A stretch of DNA of 32,388 nucleotides, taken from NCBI RefSeq assembly GCF_001753675.2, contig NZ_MJUW02000092.1:1-32388 (forward strand), given 5' to 3'. Source of the DNA: Candidatus Brocadia sapporoensis (GTDB taxonomy: Bacteria; Planctomycetota; Brocadiia; Brocadiales; Brocadiaceae). Both the position numbers and the translations under genes were made by a program. This document shows, in pieces, positions 7,255-15,002 of this stretch; the stretch's first letter is position 1, and the number at the start of each line of letters is the position of its first letter. The notes below the pieces were generated by a model that made no database searches, was not told the DNA's origin, and saw only the letters and a program-made list of their open reading frames with translations.

Positions 7255-8232
7255 TTGCCTGACGGGAGACATACCATCGGACATATTCATGACATAGATA
7301 ATAATCACATTGAGGATGAACGTGGTCATAAACATGAATACCGGGCGCGTGAACGGAAGAAATTGGTGCTTGCGAGTGTTGTGACGGGCAGCATCTTTAT
7401 CGTAGAGATTGTTGGTGGCTTTATCGCCAATAGTCTCGCCCTGATTAGCGATGCCGGCCACATGCTCACCGACCTGTTTGCATTGCTCGTGAGTCTATTT
7501 GCTCTCTATTTTGCAGCAAAACCCCCTACAGAAAAAAAAACCTATGGTTTCTATCGGTTGGAAATACTGGCAGCCTTATTTAACGGCGTAACTCTCTTCA
7601 TGATTACCTTGTGGATATTTTATGAAGCCTACCACCGTTTTATGCACCCCGAAACCATCTCAAGTGGTAAGATGTTCATCGTAGCCCTAATTGGTCTGGT
7701 TGCCAATATAACTTGTGTTTATCTTCTCAAAGGCGATAGCCATGGCCATGAGCACAGCCTGAATGTTAAGGCCGCATTCCTGCATATGCTGAGCGATACC
7801 CTTTCGTCGGTGGGTGTCATACTCGGAGCAGTTCTTATTTACTATACGAACTGGTTTGTTATAGATCCCATCATCAGTGTCGTACTTTGCATACTTATCC
7901 TGATTTGGTCTTACAAATTAGTAATTGAATCCGTTGACGTTTTGTTAGAAGCGACACCGAAGGGAATCCGTATTGATGACGTTATCGCCAGGCTCAAACA
8001 GATTCCCGGCATCGATGATGCTCATGACATTCATGTTTGGACAATTACTTCCGGTATGTATTCCATGAGCGGCCATATTGATACGAAAGACATGATGATT
8101 AGTGAGACTACGAAGCTTTCCAAAGAAATTAACCGTGTTCTCAGTGAAAAATTCAAGATTGGGCATGCGGTAATTCAGTTTGGATGTGAATGCAAAGTTA
8201 ATAACGCGCACAACAAACACAACCATCCATAA
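7255..8232 (+). CDS. Cation diffusion facilitator (CzcD/ZitB-like zinc exporter)
   Basis: An inner-membrane metal/proton antiporter of 325 residues, the usual CDF length, with six predicted membrane helices from about residue 36 to 210. Helix 2 has SDAGHMLTD and helix 5 has HMLSDTLSS. This HxxxD/HxxxD arrangement is typical of zinc-type transporters. The N-terminal 30 residues are rich in His and Asp, and the loop before helix 5 carries KGDSHGHEHS; both are likely metal-sensing or metal-delivering segments. The C-terminal cytoplasmic domain (about 215-310) includes HDIHVWTITSG. The start is a TTG: an in-frame stop at 7243-7245 rules out an earlier one, and no in-frame ATG occurs before the first helix. 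There is no clear ribosome site, so the start is less sure than the function. Zn is most likely; Co or Cd cannot be excluded. Confidence 0.9.
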   Translation: MPDGRHTIGHIHDIDNNHIEDERGHKHEYRARERKKLVLASVVTGSIFIVEIVGGFIANSLALISDAGHMLTDLFALLVSLFALYFAAKPPTEKKTYGFYRLEILAALFNGVTLFMITLWIFYEAYHRFMHPETISSGKMFIVALIGLVANITCVYLLKGDSHGHEHSLNVKAAFLHMLSDTLSSVGVILGAVLIYYTNWFVIDPIISVVLCILILIWSYKLVIESVDVLLEATPKGIRIDDVIARLKQIPGIDDAHDIHVWTITSGMYSMSGHIDTKDMMISETTKLSKEINRVLSEKFKIGHAVIQFGCECKVNNAHNKHNHP

Positions 8233-8257
8233 AAGACCTGCGCCAATATCGCATAAA

Positions 8258-8647
8258 TTAATGCCCGATAAAAACGACTTCCATTACGGCCTTTTGTCCT
8301 GCCGCAGAAAAGATGATCTGTGTAGTACCTGGGGAAATTCCACTTACGGTAAATACAGCCTTTCCTGCGGGATCAGTAAGTACTTCAGGGGTAACCGTTG
8401 CAACCGTCGGGACTGGACTTACAGCCGTAACTTTGATGCCAAAGAGCGGGCCGCCCTGCCTGTCCAGTATCTGAATAAACACCTTATCCTCGGAACCCGA
8501 GTGGACACTTAGTTTAGAAGGGCTCACTATGATATGCACCCCTTTTTCATAGGGAAGATACGAAGGCGCTTGCGCACAGGAACTCAGAAAAAGGACGCCA
8601 ACCAAAATTAAAAAAAAAGGCGCTGTCTTTCGATTTGGAAATTTCAC
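8258..8647 (-). CDS. Lipoprotein with bacterial Ig-like (Big_1-type) domain
   Basis: A 129-residue exported lipoprotein. Residues 1-23 form a signal peptide (basic start, then a hydrophobic run) ending in the lipobox LSSC with Cys24. The residue after Cys is Ala, not Asp. Residues about 40-127 form one Ig-like beta domain: a strand-rich sequence with LDRQGGPLFGIKVTA and LTDPAGKAVFTVSG, the pattern of Big_1/invasin-like modules. The start is GTG at 8647, supported by GAGGAG 8 nt upstream. The gene converges with the CDF gene, 25 nt away. It may be a small structural or adhesion protein of the outer compartment; the exact role is unknown. Confidence 0.78.
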   Translation of the reverse strand: MKFPNRKTAPFFLILVGVLFLSSCAQAPSYLPYEKGVHIIVSPSKLSVHSGSEDKVFIQILDRQGGPLFGIKVTAVSPVPTVATVTPEVLTDPAGKAVFTVSGISPGTTQIIFSAAGQKAVMEVVFIGH

Positions 8648-9263
8648 AATATTCTCCTCTCCGAAGTCAAAGAGTATTTGTAAGTATCAAGAGTTAATAA
8701 CGTTTAATATATAACAAACTGTGACGATTGAGGTCAAGGCTTTCCTTTACCTTAAAGAACGTTCCGTCAACTTTGAAAAAAGTTACACTGGCCATCACAA
8801 GTTTTCTTAAAAAGACGAAGAATACTGATTTTATAGTTGTCTTCACGGCATGTTATGGTAAGACTGAACCCAATCGGTCAGACAATCTCTCCTTACTTAT
8901 GCACGGCACTAAACCAGAGAACCCGTCTGCTACTGCTTATCATAGGGAAAATGTCAATGCCGACAAGAAGTGATGCATCCTGGCAAAAAGGCTGTAAGTT
9001 TTTTTGCAAAAGTCTGTTGCAGTTCAGGGTTTACAAAAAGCATCATGAATACAGGAGGGCTCTCGAATGTCTTTTATGCAGCACTTTCCACGCTCAAATC
9101 AACGAGAGACCCGTATGTCCTTCATCCCCTCCCTGTAAAGATGAGGAAAAAGGGGGATGTGTTATTTCGGTAGCAGTATGCTGCGTTAGGAAGGTACCGT
9201 ATTTCTGTAATAAATTTGGTGCATGAAATCATAGGTTTTAGGACGTTTTCCATCATCTCTTTC
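8648..9263. other. 616-bp intergenic region, no gene recognised
   Basis: Spacer between two minus-strand genes. It has overlapping open frames on both strands (the longest is 129 codons, plus strand, 8837-9226, with a TTG start). None has a ribosome site, a recognisable domain or a believable amino-acid composition: they are rich in Cys, Arg and His. I read it as non-coding. It may include a decayed gene, but I found no family resemblance. Confidence 0.45.
8706..8737 (-). promoter_or_regulatory. Possible promoter of the Ig-like lipoprotein
   Basis: Read on the minus strand, TTGACC (8737-8732) is followed after 18 nt by TATATA (8713-8708), with further AT-rich matches next to it. Transcription would start about 60 nt before the GTG start codon. 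Match quality is moderate. Confidence 0.4.
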
Positions 9264-9830
9264 TCACAATGGCGACTTAAAATCGTTGCTCTCATCTCGT
9301 GCTGAGCCTTTCGGAGGATTTTTTTTCTTAACATCGTTTGCATAGTTATTAATTTTTTCGGAAATACTTTCAGGAATACCAGAGACTAACTTTTGCATTC
9401 CTTTCCCGATGTGGGTCGCAACTTTTGAGGAATAAACCGTGTCGCAGGTTGCCTTACTGCAAAATGTAAGGACGCCATAGATGATCACACCGGAAAAGAC
9501 GAGACCTTTGATAATTCCTAACAGGCCACCCAGCAGCCGCATACCAATCCCTATTTCCCATTTTCCTATAATTTTTTTTATCACATCCGTGAGAATGTGG
9601 GTAGCAATAAATGCGACACCGTAGATAAAAAGGTAACCAAACAATCCCGCCGTGGACTGGGTAAAAAATCCTTGCAGAAAATTACCCAAGGTGTTGTGAA
9701 AAAGCAGCGCTGTAAGGAAAGAGATGAACAGACAACCAATTCTAATAAATTGAAACAACGGACCGCTGGCAAGTCCCATAACGGCAGCAAAAAATACGAT
9801 GACAAAAATTGAGTAATCTATCCAGTGCAT
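9264..9830 (-). CDS. cvpA: CvpA family membrane protein
   Basis: A 188-residue inner-membrane protein with the CvpA (colicin V production) pattern: four hydrophobic helices in the first 125 residues, beginning WIDYSIFVIVFFAAVMGLASG and including IGIGMRLLGGLLGIIKGLVFSG, a typical CvpA segment. A basic, soluble C-terminal tail follows from about residue 150. The start lies 2 nt after the stop of the upstream AsmA-like gene, so the two form an operon. CvpA proteins are linked to envelope homeostasis, and pairing with an AsmA-like protein fits an envelope or lipid role. That link is inference. Confidence 0.85.
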   Translation of the reverse strand: MHWIDYSIFVIVFFAAVMGLASGPLFQFIRIGCLFISFLTALLFHNTLGNFLQGFFTQSTAGLFGYLFIYGVAFIATHILTDVIKKIIGKWEIGIGMRLLGGLLGIIKGLVFSGVIIYGVLTFCSKATCDTVYSSKVATHIGKGMQKLVSGIPESISEKINNYANDVKKKNPPKGSARDESNDFKSPL

Positions 9831-9832
9831 AG

Positions 9833-10939
9833 TTAATTGTTTTTTTTTCCTCTTTTTGGGTTGCGTAAAAAATCGTTTACCAAACCTTTGAAAAGATGCC
9901 CCAGGCTCTCTTTATTCAGTTTTACGGCAATCTTTGGATCTTTGGTCGTGCCTCGTATTTCTATGGGAACCGCATGTTGTTCTAAAATAAGCCCTGCAAT
10001 ATTTTCGACATCCTTTTTCATCCGCTCTTTGTGAAATTGAACCATAGCATCATACGAAATTACCCCTTCAAATTCAGCCACACCCGATGCTGTAATATTC
10101 GCCAGCGGGCCCTGTATCTCCATCTTTTGCGTGAAAATCTTACCGTCCTTGACCAGGATTACCGCCTCCAGAGAATCAAACGAATACTGCTCCGACTCGC
10201 CCAGCATTTCCAGTAGAGCGGACATAACCTTGTTGCCCTGGATGTACCCGTCTTTTATTTCAATCCTCACATTGGCAGTAAGCTCCTGATTAAGTATCTC
10301 CTTACCCATGCCATTGCCCTGCAGAGAACCGTTCAGGCTCAGCAACCCCCCGATATCACCGTCCTTTACCACAAAAACGGGAATGAGATTGACGACAGGA
10401 ATGTCCCGGGTAATATGGACTCCCTTTGCCTCAAACGTAAGGTCAAATACCGGTCTTTTCTGATGAAGATCAATCACACCCTGTACAACAGCAGGGCCTT
10501 CGTTTACCCTGCAACGGGCATCGGTAGTGATAATGCCATTTCTGAAAGAAAATGCGTTGGTAACAAGGTCTTCTACCAGCAACCGGTTTTCATAGTTCAT
10601 TTGACGGATACAAATTTTCTTTACAACAATTTCTTTCCACAGCGCAGGAAGCAATTGGAATGTACCTTGAATATCTTCAAGCTGTATCTGGGTGTCCGGC
10701 TCCTGTTCCACTCTCTGGATTGTAAGATAGGGGATATTTACCTTATTGGGCCAATGAAAAGAAACGGGTCCGATCTGTTGTACAGATTTAAAATTATCCT
10801 CTACTGCCCGGAGAACCTCGTGTTGTATAAAATCGTCAGAAACAAACGCTGGAATAATAAAGATGCCGGCTAATGGAATCCCCAGTGCCAAACTACAAAC
10901 AATAACAATCCATTTTAACGCTGCTTTTTTAGTTTGCAT
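9833..10939 (-). CDS. AsmA-like envelope protein
   Basis: A 368-residue protein with one N-terminal signal-anchor helix (about residues 8-30, ending in GIPLAGIFIIPAFV) and a large beta-rich remainder facing the periplasmic side. The pattern of repeated strands, IEIKDGYI near 230, ASGVAEFEGVISYDAMVQF near 290, and IEIRGTTKDPKIAVKL near the C-terminus resembles AsmA/DUF748-type proteins. Those belong to the wider group thought to help move lipids across the envelope. No good Shine-Dalgarno precedes the ATG at 10939. It is the first gene of a pair with cvpA. The superfamily assignment rests on pattern and layout, not on a single diagnostic residue. Confidence 0.7.
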   Translation of the reverse strand: MQTKKAALKWIVIVCSLALGIPLAGIFIIPAFVSDDFIQHEVLRAVEDNFKSVQQIGPVSFHWPNKVNIPYLTIQRVEQEPDTQIQLEDIQGTFQLLPALWKEIVVKKICIRQMNYENRLLVEDLVTNAFSFRNGIITTDARCRVNEGPAVVQGVIDLHQKRPVFDLTFEAKGVHITRDIPVVNLIPVFVVKDGDIGGLLSLNGSLQGNGMGKEILNQELTANVRIEIKDGYIQGNKVMSALLEMLGESEQYSFDSLEAVILVKDGKIFTQKMEIQGPLANITASGVAEFEGVISYDAMVQFHKERMKKDVENIAGLILEQHAVPIEIRGTTKDPKIAVKLNKESLGHLFKGLVNDFLRNPKRGKKNN

Positions 10940-11033
10940 AGAGGTATTTAATAAAAAGTAGCATACATGACAAACGACTTGCCTGCCTTACCAATAGTGC
11001 GGAGACGTGGTTGAGGCCTTGCTGCACCAGGAA

Positions 11034-11591
11034 TTATCTATTCTGATATTTTACCATTCCTTCTCTGAATAAATCATTTCCGTATATATCATTGGCTACC
11101 ACAACGGGAAAATCTTCCACCTCAAGCCGCATGATAGCCTCGGTTCCCAGGTCCTGATAAGCAATGACATCCGCCCTTTTTACTCTCTTCGCCAATAAGG
11201 CAGCGGCGCCTCCGGTTGCGGCAAAATAAACGGCCTTATACTGCTTCATTGCCTCAATGACACTGTCAGAGCGATTACCTTTCCCGATGGTAGCCTTTAA
11301 GCCCATTGCCAATAATTGAGGTGTATAGACATCCATCCGATAGCTTGTAGTTGGCCCGCATGACCCGATAGGTCTTCCTGGCTGCGCGGGACTTGGACCC
11401 ACATAATAAATGATCTGATTCTGTACATCAAAAGGTAACTTCTTACCCTGCCCGGCAAGTTCTACAAGCCGTTGATGAGCCGCATCCCTTGCCGTATAGA
11501 TAATTCCGGATATCAGAACCCTATTGCCTATCCTGAGGTTTGCAGTTGTATCGTCCATGAGAGGGGTTTTTATGTGAATGATGTTTGACAT
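11034..11591 (-). CDS. Fumarate hydratase class I, beta subunit
   Basis: The C-terminal half of an iron-sulfur hydro-lyase, encoded separately. With the alpha subunit it interconverts fumarate and malate. The conserved GSCGPTTSYRMD block is at residues 77-88, with GKG (GLKATIGKGN) and ATGGAAALLAKRV further on. The frame is open up to 11663, inside the alpha gene. I chose the ATG at 11591 because it gives 185 residues, the usual length, begins with a normal beta-subunit N-terminus (IKTPL) and has AAGG just upstream. This leaves 29 nt after the alpha stop. L-tartrate dehydratase (TtdB) is a close paralogue. Fumarase is more likely given the 2-oxoacid oxidoreductase neighbour. Confidence 0.9.
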   Translation of the reverse strand: MSNIIHIKTPLMDDTTANLRIGNRVLISGIIYTARDAAHQRLVELAGQGKKLPFDVQNQIIYYVGPSPAQPGRPIGSCGPTTSYRMDVYTPQLLAMGLKATIGKGNRSDSVIEAMKQYKAVYFAATGGAAALLAKRVKRADVIAYQDLGTEAIMRLEVEDFPVVVANDIYGNDLFREGMVKYQNR

Positions 11592-11620
11592 AACCTTGGA
11601 TAGCCACATGGTCAAAAAGT

Positions 11621-12478
11621 TTAGATACCCAATACCACCGTTTTCACACGGTGTGCATGGCACTCAATATTAACGGCTACCGGAAGGCTGGCAATGTGAC
11701 AGGGAGACCATTCCACACGAACTCCAAGGGCGGTTACACTGCCACCTAAACCCTGGGCTCCAATGCCCAAATTGTTTACCCTTTCCAGCATCTCCTTTTC
11801 CAGACAATCAGTATCAGGGTCGCTGTGTCCTACTCCCAAAGGCCTCAAGAGTGACTTTTTAGCCAGGTGGGCAGCATAATCAAAAGTGCCGCCGATCCCA
11901 ACACCCACAATAATGGGCGGACAGGGATTGGCCTTTGCTATTCGCACGGTCTCTACAACAAAGTTTATAACCCCCTCCCTGCCATCAGCCGGAGTCAGCA
12001 TGGCAATCCGGCTCATGTTTTCACAGCCTCCACCCTTTGCCATGAACGTAATTCTTACAGAATTTCCGGGAATAAGTTCTGTGTGGATAATAGCAGGGGT
12101 GTTATCACCGGTATTGACACGTTTGAGCGGATTTGCAACCATCGATTTTCTCAAATAACCTTCTTTATAACCCTGGCGTACCCCATTATGAATCGCATCG
12201 TACAGACGGCCGCCAGTAATCTCTACGTCCTCGCCCAACTCAACAAATACGACGGCAACCCCCGTATCCTGGCAGATAGGCATCTGGCATTCACGTGCAA
12301 TTTTTGCGTTCTCCAGTAAATCTGCAAATACTTCCTTTGCTACGGAGGACGCTTCAGCTTCGCGGGAGTTTTTCAATGCATCAAGAACATCATCACTTAC
12401 CTGAAAATTGGCGCCCATGCACAGATGAGATATCTTTTCAACGATTTCCTCTGCACTAATCTTTGTACGTGTACCCAT
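11621..12478 (-). CDS. Fumarate hydratase class I, alpha subunit
   Basis: A 285-residue subunit that carries the [4Fe-4S] cluster. The likely cluster ligands are Cys69 (in ICQDTG), Cys186 (in ANPCPP) and Cys273 (in IECHAHR). Their spacings of 117 and 87 residues agree with TtdA-like proteins. Other conserved blocks are MAKGGGCENMSR and GVGIGGTFDYAAHLAKKSLL. The start at 12478 overlaps the end of the KorC-like gene by 23 nt, and the beta gene follows 29 nt after the stop, so the three are one operon. Such clusters are oxygen-sensitive, which fits an anaerobe. A tartrate dehydratase role is the main alternative. Confidence 0.92.
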   Translation of the reverse strand: MGTRTKISAEEIVEKISHLCMGANFQVSDDVLDALKNSREAEASSVAKEVFADLLENAKIARECQMPICQDTGVAVVFVELGEDVEITGGRLYDAIHNGVRQGYKEGYLRKSMVANPLKRVNTGDNTPAIIHTELIPGNSVRITFMAKGGGCENMSRIAMLTPADGREGVINFVVETVRIAKANPCPPIIVGVGIGGTFDYAAHLAKKSLLRPLGVGHSDPDTDCLEKEMLERVNNLGIGAQGLGGSVTALGVRVEWSPCHIASLPVAVNIECHAHRVKTVVLGI

Positions 12479-13007
12479 AGCGTATCGCTTTTATATTTTC
12501 GTTGAAGAATTGTGGTGGAAATTCTGAAGCAAAATCTACCTTCTCAAGATTAATGCCAATTTTGCTTAAGAGTCTGCCCAGAGCAATCATGTTGACAAAG
12601 ATAGGACTGTTAAACTGTTCTATTGCGAGTTTCTCAAAGGGAACACGGTCGCTCGCGGGACATTTGATCTCACACTTTTTACATTCTGCACCACAGGCAG
12701 ACGATTCGATAAGCATAAGCTTTGCCCGTATCGAGGGATCGGGTGTCTTCGAAAGCTGGAGACCGATATCAGCCTCTTCAAAAAATGGAACGTCAATAGG
12801 GTCATCGGAATAAACAATTTCCGCATGAATATTACCCCCGCGCACTGCTGCATCATAAACGAGATTTAACGATATCTCTTTGCCTAATTTAGCAAGGATA
12901 TTAGCCAGCGCATGCGCCATAAGTTTTATACCCTGCCCTGCCTCACCCGCCAGAATGATCTTTTTTGAACGAAGTTCTTCGGGAACAGGGACAATCTTGT
13001 GTACCAT
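12456..13007 (-). CDS. 2-oxoacid:ferredoxin oxidoreductase gamma-like subunit with 4-Cys motif
   Basis: A 183-residue protein of the PorC/KorC family, the gamma subunit of 2-oxoacid:acceptor oxidoreductases. It shows the GEAGQGI nucleotide/FAD-like loop at 21-27 and AAVRGGNIHAEIVYSD in place of the family's usual MRGGxxxxxVxxSD. Unusually, residues 105-116 carry four cysteines in the pattern C-x3-C-x2-C-x3-C followed by Pro, which could hold zinc or an Fe-S cluster. No alpha or beta subunit gene is adjacent: upstream is only a 56-codon ORF and then about 660 bp without genes. It overlaps the fumarase alpha gene by 23 nt. Its partners must be encoded elsewhere, or it has a different job, perhaps supplying electrons in a partial TCA route. 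Confidence 0.8.
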   Translation of the reverse strand: MVHKIVPVPEELRSKKIILAGEAGQGIKLMAHALANILAKLGKEISLNLVYDAAVRGGNIHAEIVYSDDPIDVPFFEEADIGLQLSKTPDPSIRAKLMLIESSACGAECKKCEIKCPASDRVPFEKLAIEQFNSPIFVNMIALGRLLSKIGINLEKVDFASEFPPQFFNENIKAIRYGYTYKD

Positions 13008-13018
13008 AAGGATAACAT

Positions 13019-13189
13019 TTATCTTAAGAAACCTGCGGTCAACAAAAGCCGCTTCTTCACGTCTTTCACGGAGTACATATCCTTGAAGATCAGGCGTTCA
13101 ACTATATGACTCCAGGCGTGTAATTCGTCTGTAATATAACGGAAGAGGGTTGCCGTTGTTTCTGTACCGGATTTTTTAAAGTTCTCCAT
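13019..13189 (-). CDS. Small 56-residue ORF upstream of the KorC-like gene
   Basis: An ATG at 13189 opens a 56-codon frame ending in TAA at 13019, 11 nt before the start of the KorC-like gene. The translation (MENFKKSGTETTATLFRYIT ... ending LLLTAGFLR) has a balanced, protein-like composition with a possible amphipathic helix (DELHAWSHIVERLIF). No ribosome site is visible before its ATG, and the KorC-like gene also lacks one, so translation of the two may be coupled. No family was recognised. It could be a small accessory subunit or the tail of a decayed upstream gene. Confidence 0.42.
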   Translation of the reverse strand: MENFKKSGTETTATLFRYITDELHAWSHIVERLIFKDMYSVKDVKKRLLLTAGFLR

Positions 13190-13229
13190 GGCAAAAGTAA
13201 TAAGAAAGTGTTTGTATCCTATCGTTAAA

Positions 13230-13364
13230 TAGTGTCTGAACGAAAACGCATACTTTTGTTATTTCGACCGAAGGGAGAAATCTTCAAACCCTACAATTTC
13301 AATACTCAAAAGATTTCTCGCTCCACCTAAAAGGATATTTTTGGTAGTTTCCGTTCAGAGGCTA
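13230..13364. mobile_element. MITE-like element with nested inverted repeats
   Basis: Outer arms: TAGTGTCTGAACGAAAAC (13230-13247) and the reverse complement of TAGCCTCTGAACGGAAAC (13347-13364), matching at 15 of 18 positions. Inner arms: GAGAAATCTT (13275-13284) and AAGATTTCTC (13310-13319), a perfect 10-bp match. The element has no coding capacity. The similar flanks (TTAAAT before, AAATAA after) do not form a clear target duplication. It is most simply a non-autonomous transposon remnant with a second palindromic repeat nested inside. Confidence 0.55.
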
Positions 13365-13769
13365 AATAATTCAGCAGGACGGTTAAACAGGAATAAAAGC
13401 CGTAAGAGACGGTATATACCTTAACACTATCAATTCATCTTCATTTGCTGCCCGCCGTTTTTGCTCTTAAATTATACCAACCATTGAGAAATTGCAAAGA
13501 TAAATTTACCTTTCGGAAGATCTCCACACAAGTTTTTAGCGGGAATCTATAAAGTTTAGAGTTCACTGGATACCCGACAAAAGCATTCGGGTATGACAAA
13601 AATCGTACAAGTAAGCTTCTAACCTGACAACGCCGGTGTTGTTCAGAAAACAAACATCTCTACACATCTTGCGAATCCTGGGTTTCTCGATTTCTGCTTC
13701 TAAAGTTACTGTACAACTTGTTTGTTAAAACATATTGCTTCTGGTTGTTTTTGCACAAGGACTTTCCGC

Positions 13770-13798
13770 TTGACTTTGAAATATCATTGACGTAGATT
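13770..13798 (+). promoter_or_regulatory. Weak promoter candidate for the polysaccharide genes
   Basis: TTGACT at 13770-13775 (5 of 6) is followed after 17 nt by TAGATT at 13793-13798 (4 of 6). It lies about 50 nt before the ATG at 13851. The AT-rich surroundings make chance matches likely. Confidence 0.3.
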
Positions 13799-13850
13799 TA
13801 CCAATATTATCTATTATTCCTCTAGAAGGCGCCTTAAAAAAGATTCCATC

Positions 13851-15002
13851 ATGCAAGTAGCAATCGTTCATGACTGGCTAACCGGAATGCGTGGAGGAGA
13901 GAAGGTTTTAGAGATATTCTGTGAGCTCTTTCCTGATGCGGACGTTTTTACCTTAATCCATCTCCAGGGCACAGTTTCAAAGATCATCGAGAACAGAAAC
14001 ATACAAACTTCGTTTCTTCAAAGGGTGCCTTTGGTGAAAAGGTACTATCGCTCTTTCCTGATGTTATTCCCTATGGCAATTGAGGGGTTCGATATGAATG
14101 CGTATGATTTGGTTCTGTCCAGCAGCCACTGTGTGGCAAAAGGTATCTTAACCTCTTCAACTACCGTCCATGTGTGTTATTGCCACACACCAATGAGGTA
14201 CGTTTGGGATCAATATCACACATATTTTGGTATCGGAAAAAAGAGTCTGGTTTCCAGGGTCTTGATACCTCCCGTCGCCCACTATTTAAGGATGTGGGAC
14301 GTTACTTCCAGTGCGCGGGTAGATCACTTTGTAGCAAATTCACACCATGTTGCAAACCGGATAAAAAAATATTATAAAAGATCCGCAGAGGTTATTCACC
14401 CACCCGTGGATTGTTCGTTTTATACACCGCAGGAGAGTTACAAAGAAGGAAACTATTATCTGCTTGTTTCTGCCTTTGCTCCTTATAAGAGAATCGATGT
14501 GGCGATAGACGCATTTGAAAGGATGGGGGTGCCACTCATTCTTATCGGAGGAGGGCAGGAAGAAGTGCAAATCAGAAAGATGGCAAAAAAACACGTTCAA
14601 TGTATCGGATGGCAATCCAGTGAATCTTTGAGGGAATATTATCGTGGGTGTAAAGCCTTGATCTTTCCGGGTGAGGAAGATTTCGGGATCGTCCCTTTGG
14701 AGGCCCAGGCATGTGGAAAACCCGTGATTGCTTTCGCAAAAGGAGGCGTGCTGGAAACTGTTCATGGGATATATCCTCCTTCTTCTGGCTCTCCTGAAGG
14801 GAAGGCGGATATTCATCCGGCGTCTCCTACAGGGGTATTTTTTACAGAACAAACTCCGGAATCTTTAATGGATTCCGTAAGGTTTTTTGAGCGTCATCAA
14901 CACCTCTTTGACCCGCAATTAATCAGGAAACATGCAGAAAGTTTCGATCGTTCGCTATTTAAAGAAAAATTTAAACAATATATTGAAAAACAGGTATGCT
15001 AA
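13851..15002 (+). CDS. GT4 family glycosyltransferase
   Basis: A 383-residue GT-B-fold retaining glycosyltransferase that would add a sugar from a nucleotide donor to a growing polysaccharide on the cytoplasmic side. The N-terminal VHDWLTGMRGGEKV loop and HTPMRYVWD (112-120) are typical of mannosyltransferase-like GT4 proteins. The donor-site motif E-x7-E is Glu276 to Glu284 in FPGEEDFGIVPLEAQACGKP. The end overlaps the next gene by 7 nt (ATGCTAA), so the two are translationally coupled. The start ATG has no strong ribosome site; the family N-terminus supports it. Donor and acceptor sugars cannot be told from sequence. Confidence 0.9.
   Translation: MQVAIVHDWLTGMRGGEKVLEIFCELFPDADVFTLIHLQGTVSKIIENRNIQTSFLQRVPLVKRYYRSFLMLFPMAIEGFDMNAYDLVLSSSHCVAKGILTSSTTVHVCYCHTPMRYVWDQYHTYFGIGKKSLVSRVLIPPVAHYLRMWDVTSSARVDHFVANSHHVANRIKKYYKRSAEVIHPPVDCSFYTPQESYKEGNYYLLVSAFAPYKRIDVAIDAFERMGVPLILIGGGQEEVQIRKMAKKHVQCIGWQSSESLREYYRGCKALIFPGEEDFGIVPLEAQACGKPVIAFAKGGVLETVHGIYPPSSGSPEGKADIHPASPTGVFFTEQTPESLMDSVRFFERHQHLFDPQLIRKHAESFDRSLFKEKFKQYIEKQVC

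Larger units (their letters stand above)
13190..13850. other. 661-bp intergenic region with MITE-like element
   Basis: Divergent spacer. It contains a 135-bp MITE-like element (13230-13364) and a weak promoter candidate for the glycosyltransferase gene (13770-13798). The 70-codon minus-strand frame at 13441-13653 looks accidental. No korA/korB remnant was recognised. Confidence 0.5.

Noticed and set aside
8837-9226. 129-codon plus-strand frame in the spacer before cvpA
   Set aside because: TTG start without ribosome site, odd composition with many Cys, Arg and Ser, overlapped by other accidental frames.
13441-13653. 70-codon minus-strand frame
   Set aside because: No ribosome site and no family resemblance; lies in a spacer with repeats.
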